This document shows positions 14,142 through 29,705 of a stretch of DNA of 64,000 nucleotides, piece by piece. Made by a program: the position numbers and the translations under genes. This DNA comes from Zoroaster sp. YZ-2022 (taxonomy: Eukaryota > Echinodermata > Asteroidea > Forcipulatida > Zoroasteridae): positions 25,434,715 through 25,498,714 of the forward strand of contig CM055819.1 of NCBI GenBank assembly GCA_029582265.1, read 5' to 3'. The notes under the pieces were generated by a model. It was given only the letters and a program-made list of their open reading frames with translations, did not search any database and was not told the DNA's origin. Numbering within the stretch: the stretch's first letter is position 1; each line of letters starts with the position of its first letter.

Positions 14142-14251
14142 ATGATTGAACACTCGCCCATGGCGTTAGAGTCCCCGTCTTTCGTGTCCACTGCTCCCCG
14201 AGGAAGCCGGTCGCGTTTCCAAGAGAACTGGTACAATTTGAAGCGGCTCAG
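14142..14251 (+). CDS. Candidate exon, unknown protein (GC-rich, ends in GTAAAG donor)
   Basis: An open frame from ATG 14142 (a second in-frame ATG at 14160) runs 36 codons to CTCAG|GTAAAG. The peptide includes ESPSFVSTAPRGSRSRFQEN followed by WYNLKRLR, and the codons are GC- and CpG-richer than the AT-rich flanks. A TTTTTAG precedes the first ATG, so it could be an internal exon or a first coding exon. It lies inside the presumed netrin intron on the opposite strand. No family recognised. It may instead be a fragment of an old element. Confidence 0.28.
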
Positions 14252-14944
14252 GTAAAGGACACCTTAATGACATATACAATAATTCTCCATAGCTGGCTTC
14301 AATAAAGAAGGCATAATTTCATTGGAATCTGGGGAGGGATTAACCGCAATTGACCCAAGAGTCTTTCAATTTTTTTTAAAGGTTGCTGCCCTGGCTCCAC
14401 TGGCCGGCCTGGCGCAAAAGTTAAGTCCAAAAATGGTTCGACCAACACTACACGACTATGGCCTGTACTCCTGAATCAAACACAATCACTCAAATGGGAG
14501 CTATGAAAGCCTTTGGGACATTTTTCAAATTAATTTTCCTGTTCTTTCCCCGGTTTTGAAACATTATAGTTCAAAACGCGGTTTCAGTTTAATCGGATAA
14601 TCTCTTCATCTGTGTATACCTGTCAGACTTGGTTATCGAGAGCAACTGCGCTGGCCGAGGTTTTGAACTCCCATTCACGGTCGAGCGAATTTTTATATTT
14701 CTGAGCAATTGAAAAATATCAACAACAAAAAATCCCACACATAATTGAAACTCATCAGAAATGCAATTTCCGTTGATCATATCCAGCACTGATATAAATT
14801 GCTTTTTCGCGGTCCATTTGTAACGAATGAGCAGAAGTTTTATGTGCTCCATTGTAAATCACACATAGTACGAGCCTTCCAAATTGAAATGTGGATATAA
14901 CAAGTCAGTGACTTGCTGAGGTATGTTTTTGTCAAATTTAGTAT

Positions 14945-15045
14945 TATTTTGAAGACGATCAGAGCATATAGGTCGAAACGTCGTGTTGTAATTAACTATT
15001 TACTGCTCAAAAAGATTATTTCTACATGGTGTCACCGCAAAAAGT
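14945..15045 (+). repeat. Dispersed repeat carrying GAAGA-hairpin-GAAACGTCG motif
   Basis: Contains GAAGACGATCAGAGCATA, then TAGGTCGAAACGTCG, and ends ACATGGTGTCACCGCAA. The inverted counterpart is at 15838-15970. Confidence 0.6.
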
Positions 15046-15500
15046 CATTACTTAGTATTATTTTGTACAAAGGCCGAGTCCAAAAACGTGTATGATCATA
15101 GTGTTACCTAAACTTTGTTTTGTTCGCCTTTGTTGAGCATTAGGCATGCACCATTTTCAACACATTGGAACAGCTTTCGCAATCATTGAAAACTACATGC
15201 CTTTTAGTTTTATAATAAACCAGTATTTGCGGTGACGTCATGTGAAGGTAGCCTATATAGGCCTAATAAAGTAATCTCGTTTGAGCGGCGAGGTTTTGGG
15301 GTTCGTGGAGAGGAGGTAACCCAACCAGTACGCTTCAACCACTGGCCGGGGTGTTAAAAGTGGTTTTCATATTGGGCAACACGCCCAATATGTACCGGTG
15401 ACTATGGAAGAATGAAATTTAGTACACCACTGGGGTTATTTGAACACATTAGTTTTTGCAGGGTATAGAGCACGACCCGGTCATCTTCAGGGGAATGCCC

Positions 15501-15650
15501 AACTCTGCATAATAATGGGACAGCGCGTTTATACTAAAGTCCTACGAGTTTACCAATTAGGCAACTCGCACAGTGTAATATAGGGGCCTAATTGGTAAAC
15601 TCGTATAGGACTATAGTATAAATGTTCTGGCCCATTTATTATCCAGAGTT
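15501..15650. repeat. 150-bp inverted repeat
   Basis: Arms of about 62 bp (AACTCTG.ATAATAATGGG, CCTACGAGTTTACCAATTAG and their complements), followed by the GGTGTAGTTTAACACCACAG and TTTTTGCAG terminus of the 24.65-kb MITE family. Confidence 0.75.
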
Positions 15651-15837
15651 GCCTAACACCAGTGGTGTAGTTTAACACCACAGTTTTTGCAGTGTATTCA
15701 TTTATTTCTTACTCCTTTCAAAATACATAAAATATAAAGTATTATTTAACTTAAAAATGTACATAAAAGAGTGATGGAGTATACACAATAGGCATTAAAT
15801 GCCTGCGAAATTATCAAAAAATGTTAAGTAAGACTAA

Positions 15838-15970
15838 TTGCGGTGACACCATGTGAAATCCTCAATTGAGTAGTAATTAGTTCTGAAAAGAACTGGAGGT
15901 TACAACTCGACGTTTCGATCAGTATGCTCTGATCGTCTTCGGGAGAATGCCGGACTCTGGGAAATGCTGC
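15838..15970 (-). repeat. Inverted counterpart of 14945-15045
   Basis: On the minus strand: CCGAAGACGATCAGAGCATA, CTGATCGAAACGTCGAG, then CACATGGTGTCACCGCAA. A third partial copy (CCTGAAGATGACC) lies at about 15474-15494. Confidence 0.6.
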
Positions 15971-16283
15971 TGCTTAAGTAGGCTAGCTGCTGAAGGATTA
16001 CGCGATAACTGGAGGATTAGTTCGTTGAGGCGTGCAGGCGGGAACTGTTGAGACTATAGGATCCTAGGGGTTAACTATAAATGTTAACCCACTACTGAAT
16101 CATTGACTCTTTTCAGAACCTCACAACTCAAACGAGATTAATCATTCACATGACGTCATCGCAAAATTGGGTTAAATTTAGTTTTTTTCACCATGTTTAC
16201 ACAGCCTCAAGTCTTACCTAGTATATATATACATGACCTGAATCAGAAACGAAACAATGTAAGGCTCGGCCAATACTCCTTGA

Positions 16284-16597
16284 AAAGGGAAGGTACAACT
16301 TTGGTTATTAACAAATTAATTAATTAATTATCAAATTAATCAAATTATCAAATTAATGAAATAGTATCTCAGTATATTACTTGGTGTAAAGTTAGTACAC
16401 GTACCAAAAGTTTACCAAAAGTTGCTAGACGGCAACATTTTGTAATATATAAAAATAGAAGAAAAAATATAATGTAACATATTTCGTTTTTATCACGTGA
16501 TGAAATTTTCAAAGGATATTTCTCGAAAATTAAAGGGTTGAAATGAATGAATTAGTACGTTATCAAGTAGGCCAGCAATGTTTTACATTCCCTTTAA
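16284..16597. mobile_element. MITE of the AAAGGGAAGGTACAAC family
   Basis: Left end AAAGGGAAGGTACAACTTTG; right end is the inverted equivalent (CAATGTTTTACATTCCCTTT). Interior AT-rich, noncoding. Confidence 0.65.
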
Positions 16598-20163
<3,566 letters not shown>

Positions 20164-20710
20164 TTTCATAATATATACCCTTGCCTTATCATGAATCTTT
20201 CTCTCAAAAAGCCTGCAGTTTTGACTAAAGCTCCGTGGTTTCCGCACAGAATAATTGTGGTGAATGCATGGGTTTTTTTTCTGAAGAATTCCGCAGATAA
20301 GCCACGATAGCCTTCCTTTATTAAAAGTTCAACCCGCTGACGGTTTTTTTTCCGTGAGGCTCAATCAAAGTGCACCGGTTTTGTCGGGACAAAATGAAGC
20401 ATGTCATTTTTGTTGTTCAAAATAGTGTCGGTCTTTTATCAATGATCAATGCTTAGCCTTTATGTCAGGAGTTCAACGAGCGTAAGATGAGTGCTATATG
20501 TTATAATGTGACATAAAATGGAACATAATGTCACGCTGCAAGTTAGATAGGAAACACGTTTCTTTTTTTTGTAAACAGAGTGGTCATGATTGTGTTTGCA
20601 TAATAGAATGACACACTTCTATTGAGGGTAATTCAAAACCACGAAGTTCAAATAATGGCTTATTTAGGATAACAGATATTGGCTATAAAACTTGATAGAG
20701 TTATACTTAC

Positions 20711-21731
20711 GAACGCATTCGTTGGCTTCCTTGGTTGTTGCTCTTTGCCACGGCCTGTCGTAGTGGAAAGGTTTACACATCTCACATTCTGCTCCCGCGG
20801 TGTTATGTTTACAGTCGCAGATGGGACTACCGTCGCGATCCTTGATACACCTTGACGCGTGCCCGTTGCACTTACAGCGTCCGCCGACGGAGAAATCAGA
20901 CACTGCGTAATAGTAGCTCTCGCGGATCGTTTCGTCTATTTCCTCGTCGCCGAGTGACGGAAGGCGGTTGAACGTCACCTTGATGTCTGTCGCCGTCACC
21001 CAGTCTTGGAGCACAGGGCTGTTGTCGAAGTCGAAGGCAGACGGGCGGCCTTCTAGCGTGCTGAACGCGACCCGAGAGCCGCCAGCCAATAAGTCCGTAC
21101 TCTGTATATCGGTGCAGAGAGCGTCTTGCTCGTTCTGCTTGGTGATCAGCGCATTCTTGTTCTTGCCGTAGATTTTCCGGCATTGACCGGAATAGTAGTG
21201 ATACGGCTGCCATGTCTTTCCGTAGTCCTGCGACTTGAAAATGGACATGGAGTCCGGACGAACGGAGCAGAACTCCAGCGAGATGTACGTAAGCTCGTAC
21301 ATCTTCTGCAGAGCGAGGTGAAGGGTAACATTATGAGGGTTTGAAGTGAAGGGTTCGGACTGCCAACACGTCAGGTTACTGGGGTTGTGTAAATCAGTGA
21401 GGTACTCTGGAGGATGTCTCCTCTTGGGCTGGCTAGCGTCGCATACGAAACAATTCCTCTGGCGTTCTCCCTCGTCGCCGCTGGACAGGGCGCAAAAGCG
21501 ACTCGGTGAGGTACCACACGTGCTCGATGCCTCCACAGGAACGCCGAAAGCGGCGTTGACGAAATCGGGAACGCAGCGTTGTGGCTGCCCGCCGGGTTCA
21601 CTGTAACAGGGATCCGGCTGATTCTGTTGAGCTTGAAACATGTTCAAATTCTGACTAGCTGCTCTACTGAAACTTGCCCCATTCAATAAAATCACTGCCA
21701 ACAAACACCGGAATTCAACACTAAAATGCAT
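20711..21731 (-). CDS. NTN1: Netrin (class I), first coding exon: signal peptide, laminin N-terminal domain, first LE repeat
   Basis: Encodes residues 1-340 of a secreted netrin, an axon-guidance and adhesion ligand for DCC/UNC5-type receptors. The start is the ATG at 21731: the frame is open a little further upstream but reaches only a GTG there, and this ATG opens a signal peptide (hydrophobic residues 9-21, likely cleavage near SRA/AAS at 22-26). Laminin N-terminal domain about residues 40-282, with [19 protein letters not shown] (55-73), YYSGQC (179-184), and [17 protein letters not shown] (234-250). N-glycosylation sequons at N119 (NLT) and N134 (NVT). First laminin-EGF repeat from 284 ([35 protein letters not shown]) to ANECV. 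The exon ends GTTC|GTAAGT (donor at 20710-20705), leaving one base of the next codon. Known netrins are about 600 residues, so two LE repeats and the basic NTR domain must lie in exons to the left; none was recognised in 1-20710. Family assignment is firm; NTN1 rather than another laminin-gamma-like netrin is an inference. Confidence 0.96.
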
Positions 21732-24386
21732 TTTTTCTTTTAATTCCCGAGTTACCGGACGTATCACAAATTACAAGAAAACTAAAGGCAAGACCTAACA
21801 CGGTTTGGTTAACGGTTTTCAAAACGGTCTTGCAATCCCGTATAGACGATGATTATGGCCACCACTTATCTGTTCCAATTACAAAGACGTGTGGATCCGA
21901 CAGTTATTGATAAGCACTGGGCTCTGTGTAAATTACATGTGTACCAAACGCTCTTGAGTTGACCACCCTTTCACGCACGGACAATCAGGGCAGAATGGGG
22001 ACACATTGGGATGCTAACGCACCTCCTCCTGTCACGCTGTATTTGTCTTGATCTCAACTCATACAAATCCAACCCTTCGCTCTCATTCAAATCCTACGAT
22101 ACGGGCCACCGGTGGCGAGCTGTGAATCACACGCGCGAACACGATCAAGTTCTCGCCTATTACTTCCTGTAGAGGTCCGCACGGCCACCGCAATATTGGT
22201 TCATCAACCACTGACTGAAGTGGGGTCGTTTGCTTGTCAATGAGTTGGGAGCCACACGTTTACAGAAATTCCAGCGTGTTTTCCACGGGTGAGGTGAGCG
22301 GTACACTAATCTGAAGCCGTGATTAGGTATGTCTCATTTGCTGCTAATCACTTTCGATATTCTAAGATCACCCGTTTGGCTGAAAGTGTTTGGGGGCGGT
22401 CCCCCAATAAATAGAATATCACCAACTCGACCAAAGAGTTCAACTTTTTGCACAGCTCAGCGCGTCCAGCTTTGAGCACATGCGCAGGACATACCAATCG
22501 CAGGCTTTTATGTTAATACGAAATGCCGTGTGTGTGTGAGAGAGAGAGAGACAAGTGAGCGGCGAATTCAGACGTGCGGCTAATGCAGAATGATAAATAC
22601 AACTAGAGTGTTGCATACACGAAATATGAAATACTAAAATAGAAGTGTGAGGATAGTTCACTTGTAGTACGCATGCACGGCACTCCTGATTTCACATTAT
22701 ATTACTATACTGGAGTGCGTACTGTGTGATTCAATCTTGAAAGTACGGGAAGTAGCAGCTATGCAAGACTATGCCACATGTGTCACGTCGTATCGGCTGC
22801 CAATGACCCACCGTTAATATGGTCCAATCAACGAATAATAGACAGCTATTCGACCCGGAGAAGAATACAATGCGAAGATATTGACTATCCCCTCGGCTTT
22901 TCACGCTTTCCTATCACTAAAGCAGACGATTTAAACACATGCCACACGGTGAGAGTAATGCAGATAATAAAAATACACGCGGTTCACAACGGGGTCCTTC
23001 GAAATATGCATTATGGAATGTCCGACTGGGTTGCTGCAGCAGACGACTTGACGGGTTTCGTCGATTTCTGGTAAAGCAAAGACTCTGCTGGAAATAAAGG
23101 GAAAATGCAAATGTATCAGAACAATGGAGCATTGAAATGATGTCATTAATATTTAGGCCTGTATTCTTGGACTATACATATACTTATTATTCTTTAGCAG
23201 CACACTTTTGGACAATGCATTTGCTCAAGAGCAGATCCTTACTAAAATGGGGGGTCCGCTTGACAAAAGGGGGACACTGGCAAAACAGAAGAAAAGGTAA
23301 CTTAAACCCTCTGACCCCCTGGACTGACCACCATTATAAGTGACTCTTCCTTCCTCTATGGTTGAACAGGCCATGACCTTTTACACGTATATGCAATGCA
23401 TGTGTGGTAAGAATTTAGTACATCATAATTATATATACAGTGTATGGATAATATCTCAAGCTTAATCCCTGCCTAAAAAAAATAAAGGCATTCTTAATAT
23501 CCACTTTATGCATAAGATTGGCCTCTCACTGTCCCCAGCCACACGTTACACCATTGTGATTGTAATTATCTTTATTATTATTATTTATATGCTTGTAAAT
23601 AGTGTTGCCCACCTTTAAAGAGCAACCAACGCTAGGGTTTGACCTTGTCAAACTGGCAGAAATACTAACAAAGCACGTGTTGCTACAAGTCACTCTATTC
23701 TGACAGAGCCCACCGCAAGTTGTTGATTGGGGAGTGCGCCGCGGTCAGAACATTTTTGGGCGGTTTTTGTTTTGTTACCATGTAATTTTTGCCCTTGGAT
23801 GGGTAGATTTTGATGGGTCCCTGAAGGACTGACGAAGGTCAGAAATCCATTTTGATTGCACCATTGGGAGTGTGTTACGAAAGTGTGAGTGTTTGAGGCT
23901 ATAATTCTGTGTGCCTCTGAAAATATTTAACGCCTGATCAAAATGGCGTTTACACTGGATGTAACTATAGGCCTTTGTATTCAGAATTCAGATGCTGCGT
24001 GTCCTTTTCAAAAAGGTATTCTGCAATGATAGATAAAGAGATAATTTTAAATTTACTTTCCACGATGAAGTTATTATAATAATAATAATGGCCAGAAACA
24101 AAGCGCGTCACCACACCGATTTTGAAGCCAACCAATGACCAGAAACCGGAGACATTTTTTTGCCCTTAGGCTTTATTCTCTGTTTTATTTATATTAGAAT
24201 GATTACGCAACCTTCTCCCACTATTAAGGCCAATGAGAATTTGAAGAGGTTAGGTATATACAGAGTAATTGAATCACATTTTCATGAGTAAGAGTACGAG
24301 TACAGACAATACCGGTACTCGAGTACGAGTACGAGTACCGGTAGTCCAACTCTATAATTGTGGTCTGATTCCGTATACGGTAAATA
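21732..24386 (-). other. Upstream flank of netrin; 5' UTR/promoter probably here
   Basis: Sequence immediately 5' of the netrin start on the minus strand. The ATG context is AAAAATGC, with A at -3. A weak acceptor-like TTGCCTTTAG sits near 21786, so the 5' UTR may be interrupted. 21.8-22.4 kb is more mixed in base composition than its surroundings. A short TG/AG tract lies at 22528-22552. No promoter element could be assigned. Confidence 0.35.
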
Positions 24387-24642
24387 CACTCACTGGCCAA
24401 AAGTATTGCAACATGCTCAAAATAGCACTTTACAAGTAACAGGTGAGATGATCATTTAATCCGATTTCATCGATCGTGTATTACATAATTTCCGAGCAAG
24501 AACAGTAAAAAAGAACATTGACTTCAAAACACAGGCACTTTCAAGAAGTCTTAAGTAGTGTAAATAAAATAAAATAAATTATTGTAACACAGTTCTCCAA
24601 ACTGAACTTTGGGGATGTTGCAATACTTATGGCCAGTGAGTG
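24387..24642. mobile_element. Tc1/mariner-type MITE, copy 2
   Basis: 256-bp near-identical copy of 8326-8578, again between TA dinucleotides; differs by a few substitutions and short indels. Confidence 0.85.
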
Positions 24643-24650
24643 TATAACCA

Positions 24651-24812
24651 CACTGCAAAGACTGTGGTGTTAAAAACTACACCGTTGGTGTTTATATTGT
24701 GCGAGTTGCCTAATTATATGTTTATATTAGGCAACTCGCACAATATAAACACCATGGAAGAATAAAGTTGACACCACTATAGTGTTATTTTAACACCTCC
24801 GTTTTTGCAGGG
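24651..24812. mobile_element. Palindromic MITE (CACTGCAAA / TTTTTGCAGGG)
   Basis: Inverted arms built on GGTGTTAAAA, then GGTGTTTATATTGTGCGAGT, folding at about 24730. Related termini recur at 15.3-15.7 kb. Confidence 0.7.
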
Positions 24813-24829
24813 CAGGGTTTTCAGTTGTG

Positions 24830-25032
24830 AGCCGAAAAAGAGAATCAGAATGGGTAAAACAAACAAATATGGAAACGTACTGCAGTTTCATTATTAAGCG
24901 TTTACAGAAATTGTGTAAATCAGTTTAACACACTTGTTATGTAAAATTGTAATACAGCAAATTGTTGGAAATAGAGTTGCCTGCATTTTACTGTAAATTT
25001 ACATGCTTTAAAAAAAATTTTTTTTTACAGTG
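24830..25032 (+). mobile_element. Half copy of the 6.9-kb hairpin MITE
   Basis: Matches the loop and right arm of 6918-7292 from GCCGAAAAAGAGAATCAGAA to ACAGTG. The left arm is missing. Confidence 0.8.
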
Positions 25033-25153
25033 TATGGAGACCCAACATACTCAATTCAGTTTCTTGTTTTCGTACGATTTTACTCTCATACAGTACATCA
25101 ATCTCATACTAGCTGTCAAGATATTTGGTTGTTTTCCTCAAATGAGAAATTAG

Positions 25154-25222
25154 ATTGATGTCCACACCCCGCCGGGTCCGAGCAACGAGGCCGCCGATGG
25201 AGACGCCATCATCCCGGCTTGA
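25154..25222 (+). CDS. Candidate terminal exon, acidic C-terminal tail
   Basis: After a pyrimidine-containing stretch ending AAATTAG, the frame IDVHTPPGPSNEAADGDAII-PA reaches TGA at 25220-25222. GC content rises sharply over exactly these 69 bases, and the codons look coding-like. The complementary strand is also open across part of it, so direction is uncertain. No homolog recognised. It sits just right of a MITE cluster. Confidence 0.22.
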   Translation: MDVHTPPGPSNEAADGDAIIPA

Positions 25223-26918
25223 TCCGATCACCATCTGAGTCAGGGTTCACGTTTGAAATCGGTCCCCTTTTGAGTTGAAATTTAAATAGTGGAAGAAAAT
25301 CACGGATATGACCGATCGGTATTTGACTTGTGTTTACTTGCCCTGGAAGAGAAGACAGGTTTACACACAGAGGCGGATTCAGATATTAAAGAGGGCGTCC
25401 CCAAATGACGTTGTTGTTTTGAAAGTTTGTTTTTGCTTATGGGGGTTATGGGCACGAACACGCAAAATAGTCATACATATGGCTTGCGCTTATGAGAGTG
25501 TCTATAATAGGAAGTTCAATCTAATACTGTGGTAATTTGTAATGTTCTGAATAATGTTATTTTAGGGGGAATTGTTGGGTAGGACATTGCATGAGCTTTC
25601 CCCTATCATCATTATTGGGGGAGGGACATGTCCTTCGTCCCCCGGGATCGCCGCCCATGTAAGGGCCGCTAAAGTGGTCTGAAGCCGCAGTGTATTCAGG
25701 TAGGAAAACCACTGAAAACTCTAATGATATTGGTGCTGCATTGTGGATTTAAGGCCCGTTAGCCCATCTTGCCCAGTTAATGAGGTGTGAGACTTCCAAA
25801 ACTGCTGGTTCAAAACAAGTCAGCTCGGGACAACAATGGTCACCAAACCTTATTAAGGCATTATCTTCGTGCGGGCCTTGAACAATGAAACGCCAGACAC
25901 TATAAATGTCACAGACAGTGCCCTCGAAATTGATGTGACAATGTCGTCTGTAACTTGCTTCCGTGGAAATAAAGTGAGCATCTTGGATAGCGGGAGCAGG
26001 CTGCGCCGTTCGTAATTTCAGTTCAAAAATAGGGATACACGCTTGTTTCTTTTTCGCTATTTCACCCCAAAAATGTAATCGGTAATTTGCTATTTTCCCT
26101 CATCAGTGATATAGATTTCATATGAGTTATTGCACAATTATTTGACTAAAACATTGTCAATCAGTACTCAGTTGTCATTTTGACAAGCAATGGAATTGTT
26201 TGTACACTGTAGCCTAATTAATATTTGCTCATAATACTCAGGCTTTTTGGGAAAGCCTGTTTAAAAGCATGTAGACCTATTACACTTTTGGTAAAATACC
26301 TATAACTAAGTCTCTCGTTATTTTTTAATTGTTTGGTTTTGTTTTTGTTTTTATTTTTATTTTTATTTTTATTTTTATTGTTATTTTAGTTTTTTATTTA
26401 TTTTTTTTTTTTTTTGGGGGGGGGGGTGATTACAAATGACGTAAAACCCTCTTTAAATAATTTTTTTTTTACGGTGAAGTAAGGATTTACATGCTATGGG
26501 CTTTCCCGCCACAAGCTTCAGTTTGAATATGTATCCATAGCATGTTGATGCCGACTATTATTTAATTATAGTTTTGTGTGAATTAATTTGTAATTTAACA
26601 GTCTCGCACAGGTTATGAAAATAAATATGAATTGAAGAAGTCGAAGAAGTACATCTTTAATATTCTTTGTGATAGGCCTATATACTTATTTAGTCATAAA
26701 TTCGTACGCGCACAGGACCTAATTCACATAAACATGAAGGCCTAGTTGAATTATGGAGGTAGGACTTCTATGGTTGTATTGTGTATTATGTACAAAGTAT
26801 ATAAATAAAAATAAAACATAACAAAATAACTTAGCCTATAAACACTTGGCCTATAAGTTGCAAGTATAGCGATAGACCCACAAACGACCCTCTGTTGGGC
26901 CCACGGAAACCTCATGTT

Positions 26919-27104
26919 CTATTTGTTGTAATTTTCAAAGAGATCTTGTTTCAGCGATGCAGACAATTCCAACGTCATCATCAAATCTTTAACTCCGAAC
27001 TCGAGACGGTACAACTCCACGCAGCTTTCGCCGGGAGAGAGCGAGACACCGTCCCCTAAGCCCTCCGTTGATACAGACGCTTTAAGCCCAATCAAATAAG
27101 CCGG
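26919..27104 (-). CDS. Candidate terminal exon, unknown protein
   Basis: A minus-strand frame follows acceptor-like GCATCCTCTGTCTAG and is open for 61 codons to TAG (26921-26919). The peptide has balanced composition: PAYLIGLKASVSTEGLGDGV at the start, then SLSPGESCVELYRLEFGVKD, then an amphipathic end (LMMTLELSASLKQDLFENYN, K). The region is GC-richer than the flanks. If real, it is the last exon of a minus-strand gene whose other exons lie to the right. No family recognised. Confidence 0.32.
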   Translation of the reverse strand, partial: PAYLIGLKASVSTEGLGDGVSLSPGESCVELYRLEFGVKDLMMTLELSASLKQDLFENYNK

Positions 27105-27828
27105 CTAGACAGAGGATGCTATGTGGATCATTTCATTTTCTTGTTCGGCTAAAAACAATCGGCAATCATGAGTTTCTCTTCCTGTCTTGGTGATCACCCA
27201 CCCCAAGGGTAACATACTTTCGTGCCTTTGACATCCTGCGCGGTTTCCCCCAACCCGATGACCCATCTTTCCCGTTGAAGGATTCTCAGTATGAGTGGGG
27301 CACAGGTTGCCCCCCGTCAGAATTTATTAAGATGAAGCATCAATTTCAACGTGAATCGGTGCCCTCCAGGGTGTGCTCAATTATAAAAGATTGGCCACAA
27401 TTGTTGTAGTCAAGATCAACCGGATACATGTTTTAGAGTGGACAGAAAGGTTAATATTAAGTCGGCAAATGTTGGACAATGAAGAGAGTACATTTGAGGT
27501 TTAGGGGAGGATCCAGTGTGACAAAAAGGGGCGGTACATATTCAAAAGTGGGTGCCCTTTACCTAAGATCTGTGGAAGATGAGATGAGCGACTGCGATTA
27601 TGTAATACATTAGTTATTGACTGATTGTAGAACAAATCGTCGCATCAGCACAACAAGGTCGTGTCATAGTTACGACCTTGTTTGCAGACATGGATTTTAT
27701 TCAGTGCAACAAGATCGTATCTTTTTTACAGAGTTCCAGGATGAACACGTAAAATTGTTTTAATGTATGCAAATTGATGCAATATTGCACATAACACCTT
27801 ATTGTTCTGACAGGACGAAATCTAACGT

Positions 27829-29015
27829 TTGAAGGGAAGGTACAGCATCAGTTATGTTGGCAAAACCTCTTCTATGAGTAAGCTTTCTTTGTTTGATTCA
27901 AACTATAGGCCTAAGCTATATACTAACCATCCAACCTGTGTAGTCCTATAGTAACAAAGTCTTCGACAGAAAAAGAACTTGGACTTTGGTGCAAAAACTT
28001 GCCATCTGGCGACTTTTTGAAAACGTGCTTATTTTGTTCATGTTTTCCCTGAACAGAGAGCACGTTTTTTAGACATTATAATTTGTCAGGATGATAAGTA
28101 TCTTTCCCAACTTCGAACGAAGTCAGCTTTCCTTTCGGGATAACAAATGTTTGTTGTAACCAGGGTTGGCCTAATTGGCCAAGGCATTAAAAAAACTATA
28201 GAGGTGAAACAATACATCAGATGTATTGACAGCGCCAGGCAAAACACTGGCAGGCAAAAGAAGTACCAGTAGTGATTTTAAAAAATCATAAAATCTTCTA
28301 GTGATGACGGAAGCTATTACAGATACGTAGGCTATGATAAAACCTTATAGTGATGAGGTTATAGGCTAACGCGTTTTACATATTTTTAAATACATTGTCG
28401 ACTTAAACAATATTTGATATTATGAAAGTACAATCTGCCATGAAATCCATGATATCGAAAACAAACGAATTAATGTTACATGGTTTAGTGAAATGTCAGG
28501 TCTAATTGCCATAACAATACGGAAATGAATTGTTAACATTTCTCTAAATCCATGCATCCATACCTAATATGGAATGAAGAGATTTGTGTCATTAACGAGA
28601 AAATAGCGAAAAAACATTAAGATTTCTTTGTATTATATTCTAATGATTGTGGAAATTGGATCACGGCCGTGATCTGTTTCAAAATTAGTAATACATTTCA
28701 CGTTTCCTCACAAAAAAAATAACAGCATATATATCAGACAGAATAATTTCTCAGGATGTTTGGTACCATCACCAACTTCACATCAAGTAAGTTTTTAAAA
28801 TTATGAACACAGTTATTTTGTAATCGGGTGCCGGTAATTACCAAAGGAGTACACGGAGAAAAGAAAGAGTATTCTTTCCCTTTAAATTCCACCTTAGAAT
28901 GAACGCGAACCTGCGTGGATTTCTCACTATTTTTGGTTAACGACACCGCTTACTGGATTCATAGAAAGTAGGCATACTCATAGAAGCAGTTTTGCCAACA
29001 TCAGCACTGTTTTTA
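27829..29015. mobile_element. Larger AAAGGGAAGGTAC-family element (approximate ends)
   Basis: Left end TTGAAGGGAAGGTACAGCAT with GTTGGCAAAACC; right end has the inverted AGAAGCAGTTTTGCCAACAT. About 1.2 kb, noncoding; internal boundaries uncertain. Confidence 0.45.
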
Positions 29016-29591
29016 ACCTCACTTTAACGACTTTGGCAACAATTCCGTGTGTGTTTTGATTAGTCCTTTCTGGAGCAAAATGATAGGCTAATCCCTAAAC
29101 GGAAGGATGCCATGCCGTTGACATGCTTGATTTCGTGCTGAAGAAATACGACAAGTGAGTCAGATCGTGCTGACAGCTCGCACTCGCCCGCAGAGCTACA
29201 TCGATGCCACCGACCTTAAGATGCACTCAACAAATGGCAAATTAGGAAGGAAATCGTTAGCTTGAAACACAGTTTGTTTAAGCCGAGCACTCAGGTACAC
29301 ATCTATACCCAATTTGTTCTTTAAGTGATATTTGCTATAAATCATTTTAAATCAGGTGCATAGTCTAGTGATAGACCTACTATTGAAGGGGCAGTATCGT
29401 CACGATCAGAGCTGACTTTCGACAGGGCATAGAATCGATGTCCCAGTTTAAGATGACTGAAAATTACTGGCTCATTTATGCAGCACCAACAGTAATATGA
29501 CCTTATCGTGTGGGGGGTATTATGGCAGTCACTAAGTTAATCTAAAACTAGCATTCCGATTCCATGCCCTGTTGATCGTGACGATACTGCC

Positions 29592-29705
29592 CCTTTAATA
29601 TAATAATAATAAACGACACTTATATTGCACCGGTATATTGTGCCAAAAGTATACTTCGTAAAACCATCTCATCAGCTCCCTGGCGGATTATGCAGCCCAT
29701 ACCCT
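29592..29705 (-). mobile_element. Degenerate SINE 3' fragment
   Basis: TAATAATAATAA followed by diverged reverse-strand matches to the 37.5-kb SINE body (ACCATCTCATCAGCTCCCTG, then GCAGCCCAT). Confidence 0.5.

Noticed and set aside
20896..21606. Other frames over the netrin exon
   Set aside because: Shadows of the netrin coding sequence, which has unmistakable family motifs.
22778..23074. 98-codon plus-strand frame upstream of netrin
   Set aside because: Fair composition and a GTGAGA within it, but no recognised motif and no acceptor; kept out of the feature list.
29100..29160. Possible exon CHAVDMLDFVLKKYDK followed by GTGAGT
   Set aside because: Good donor and peptide, vaguely decarboxylase-like, but no acceptor, and the opposite strand is open for longer; evidence too thin.
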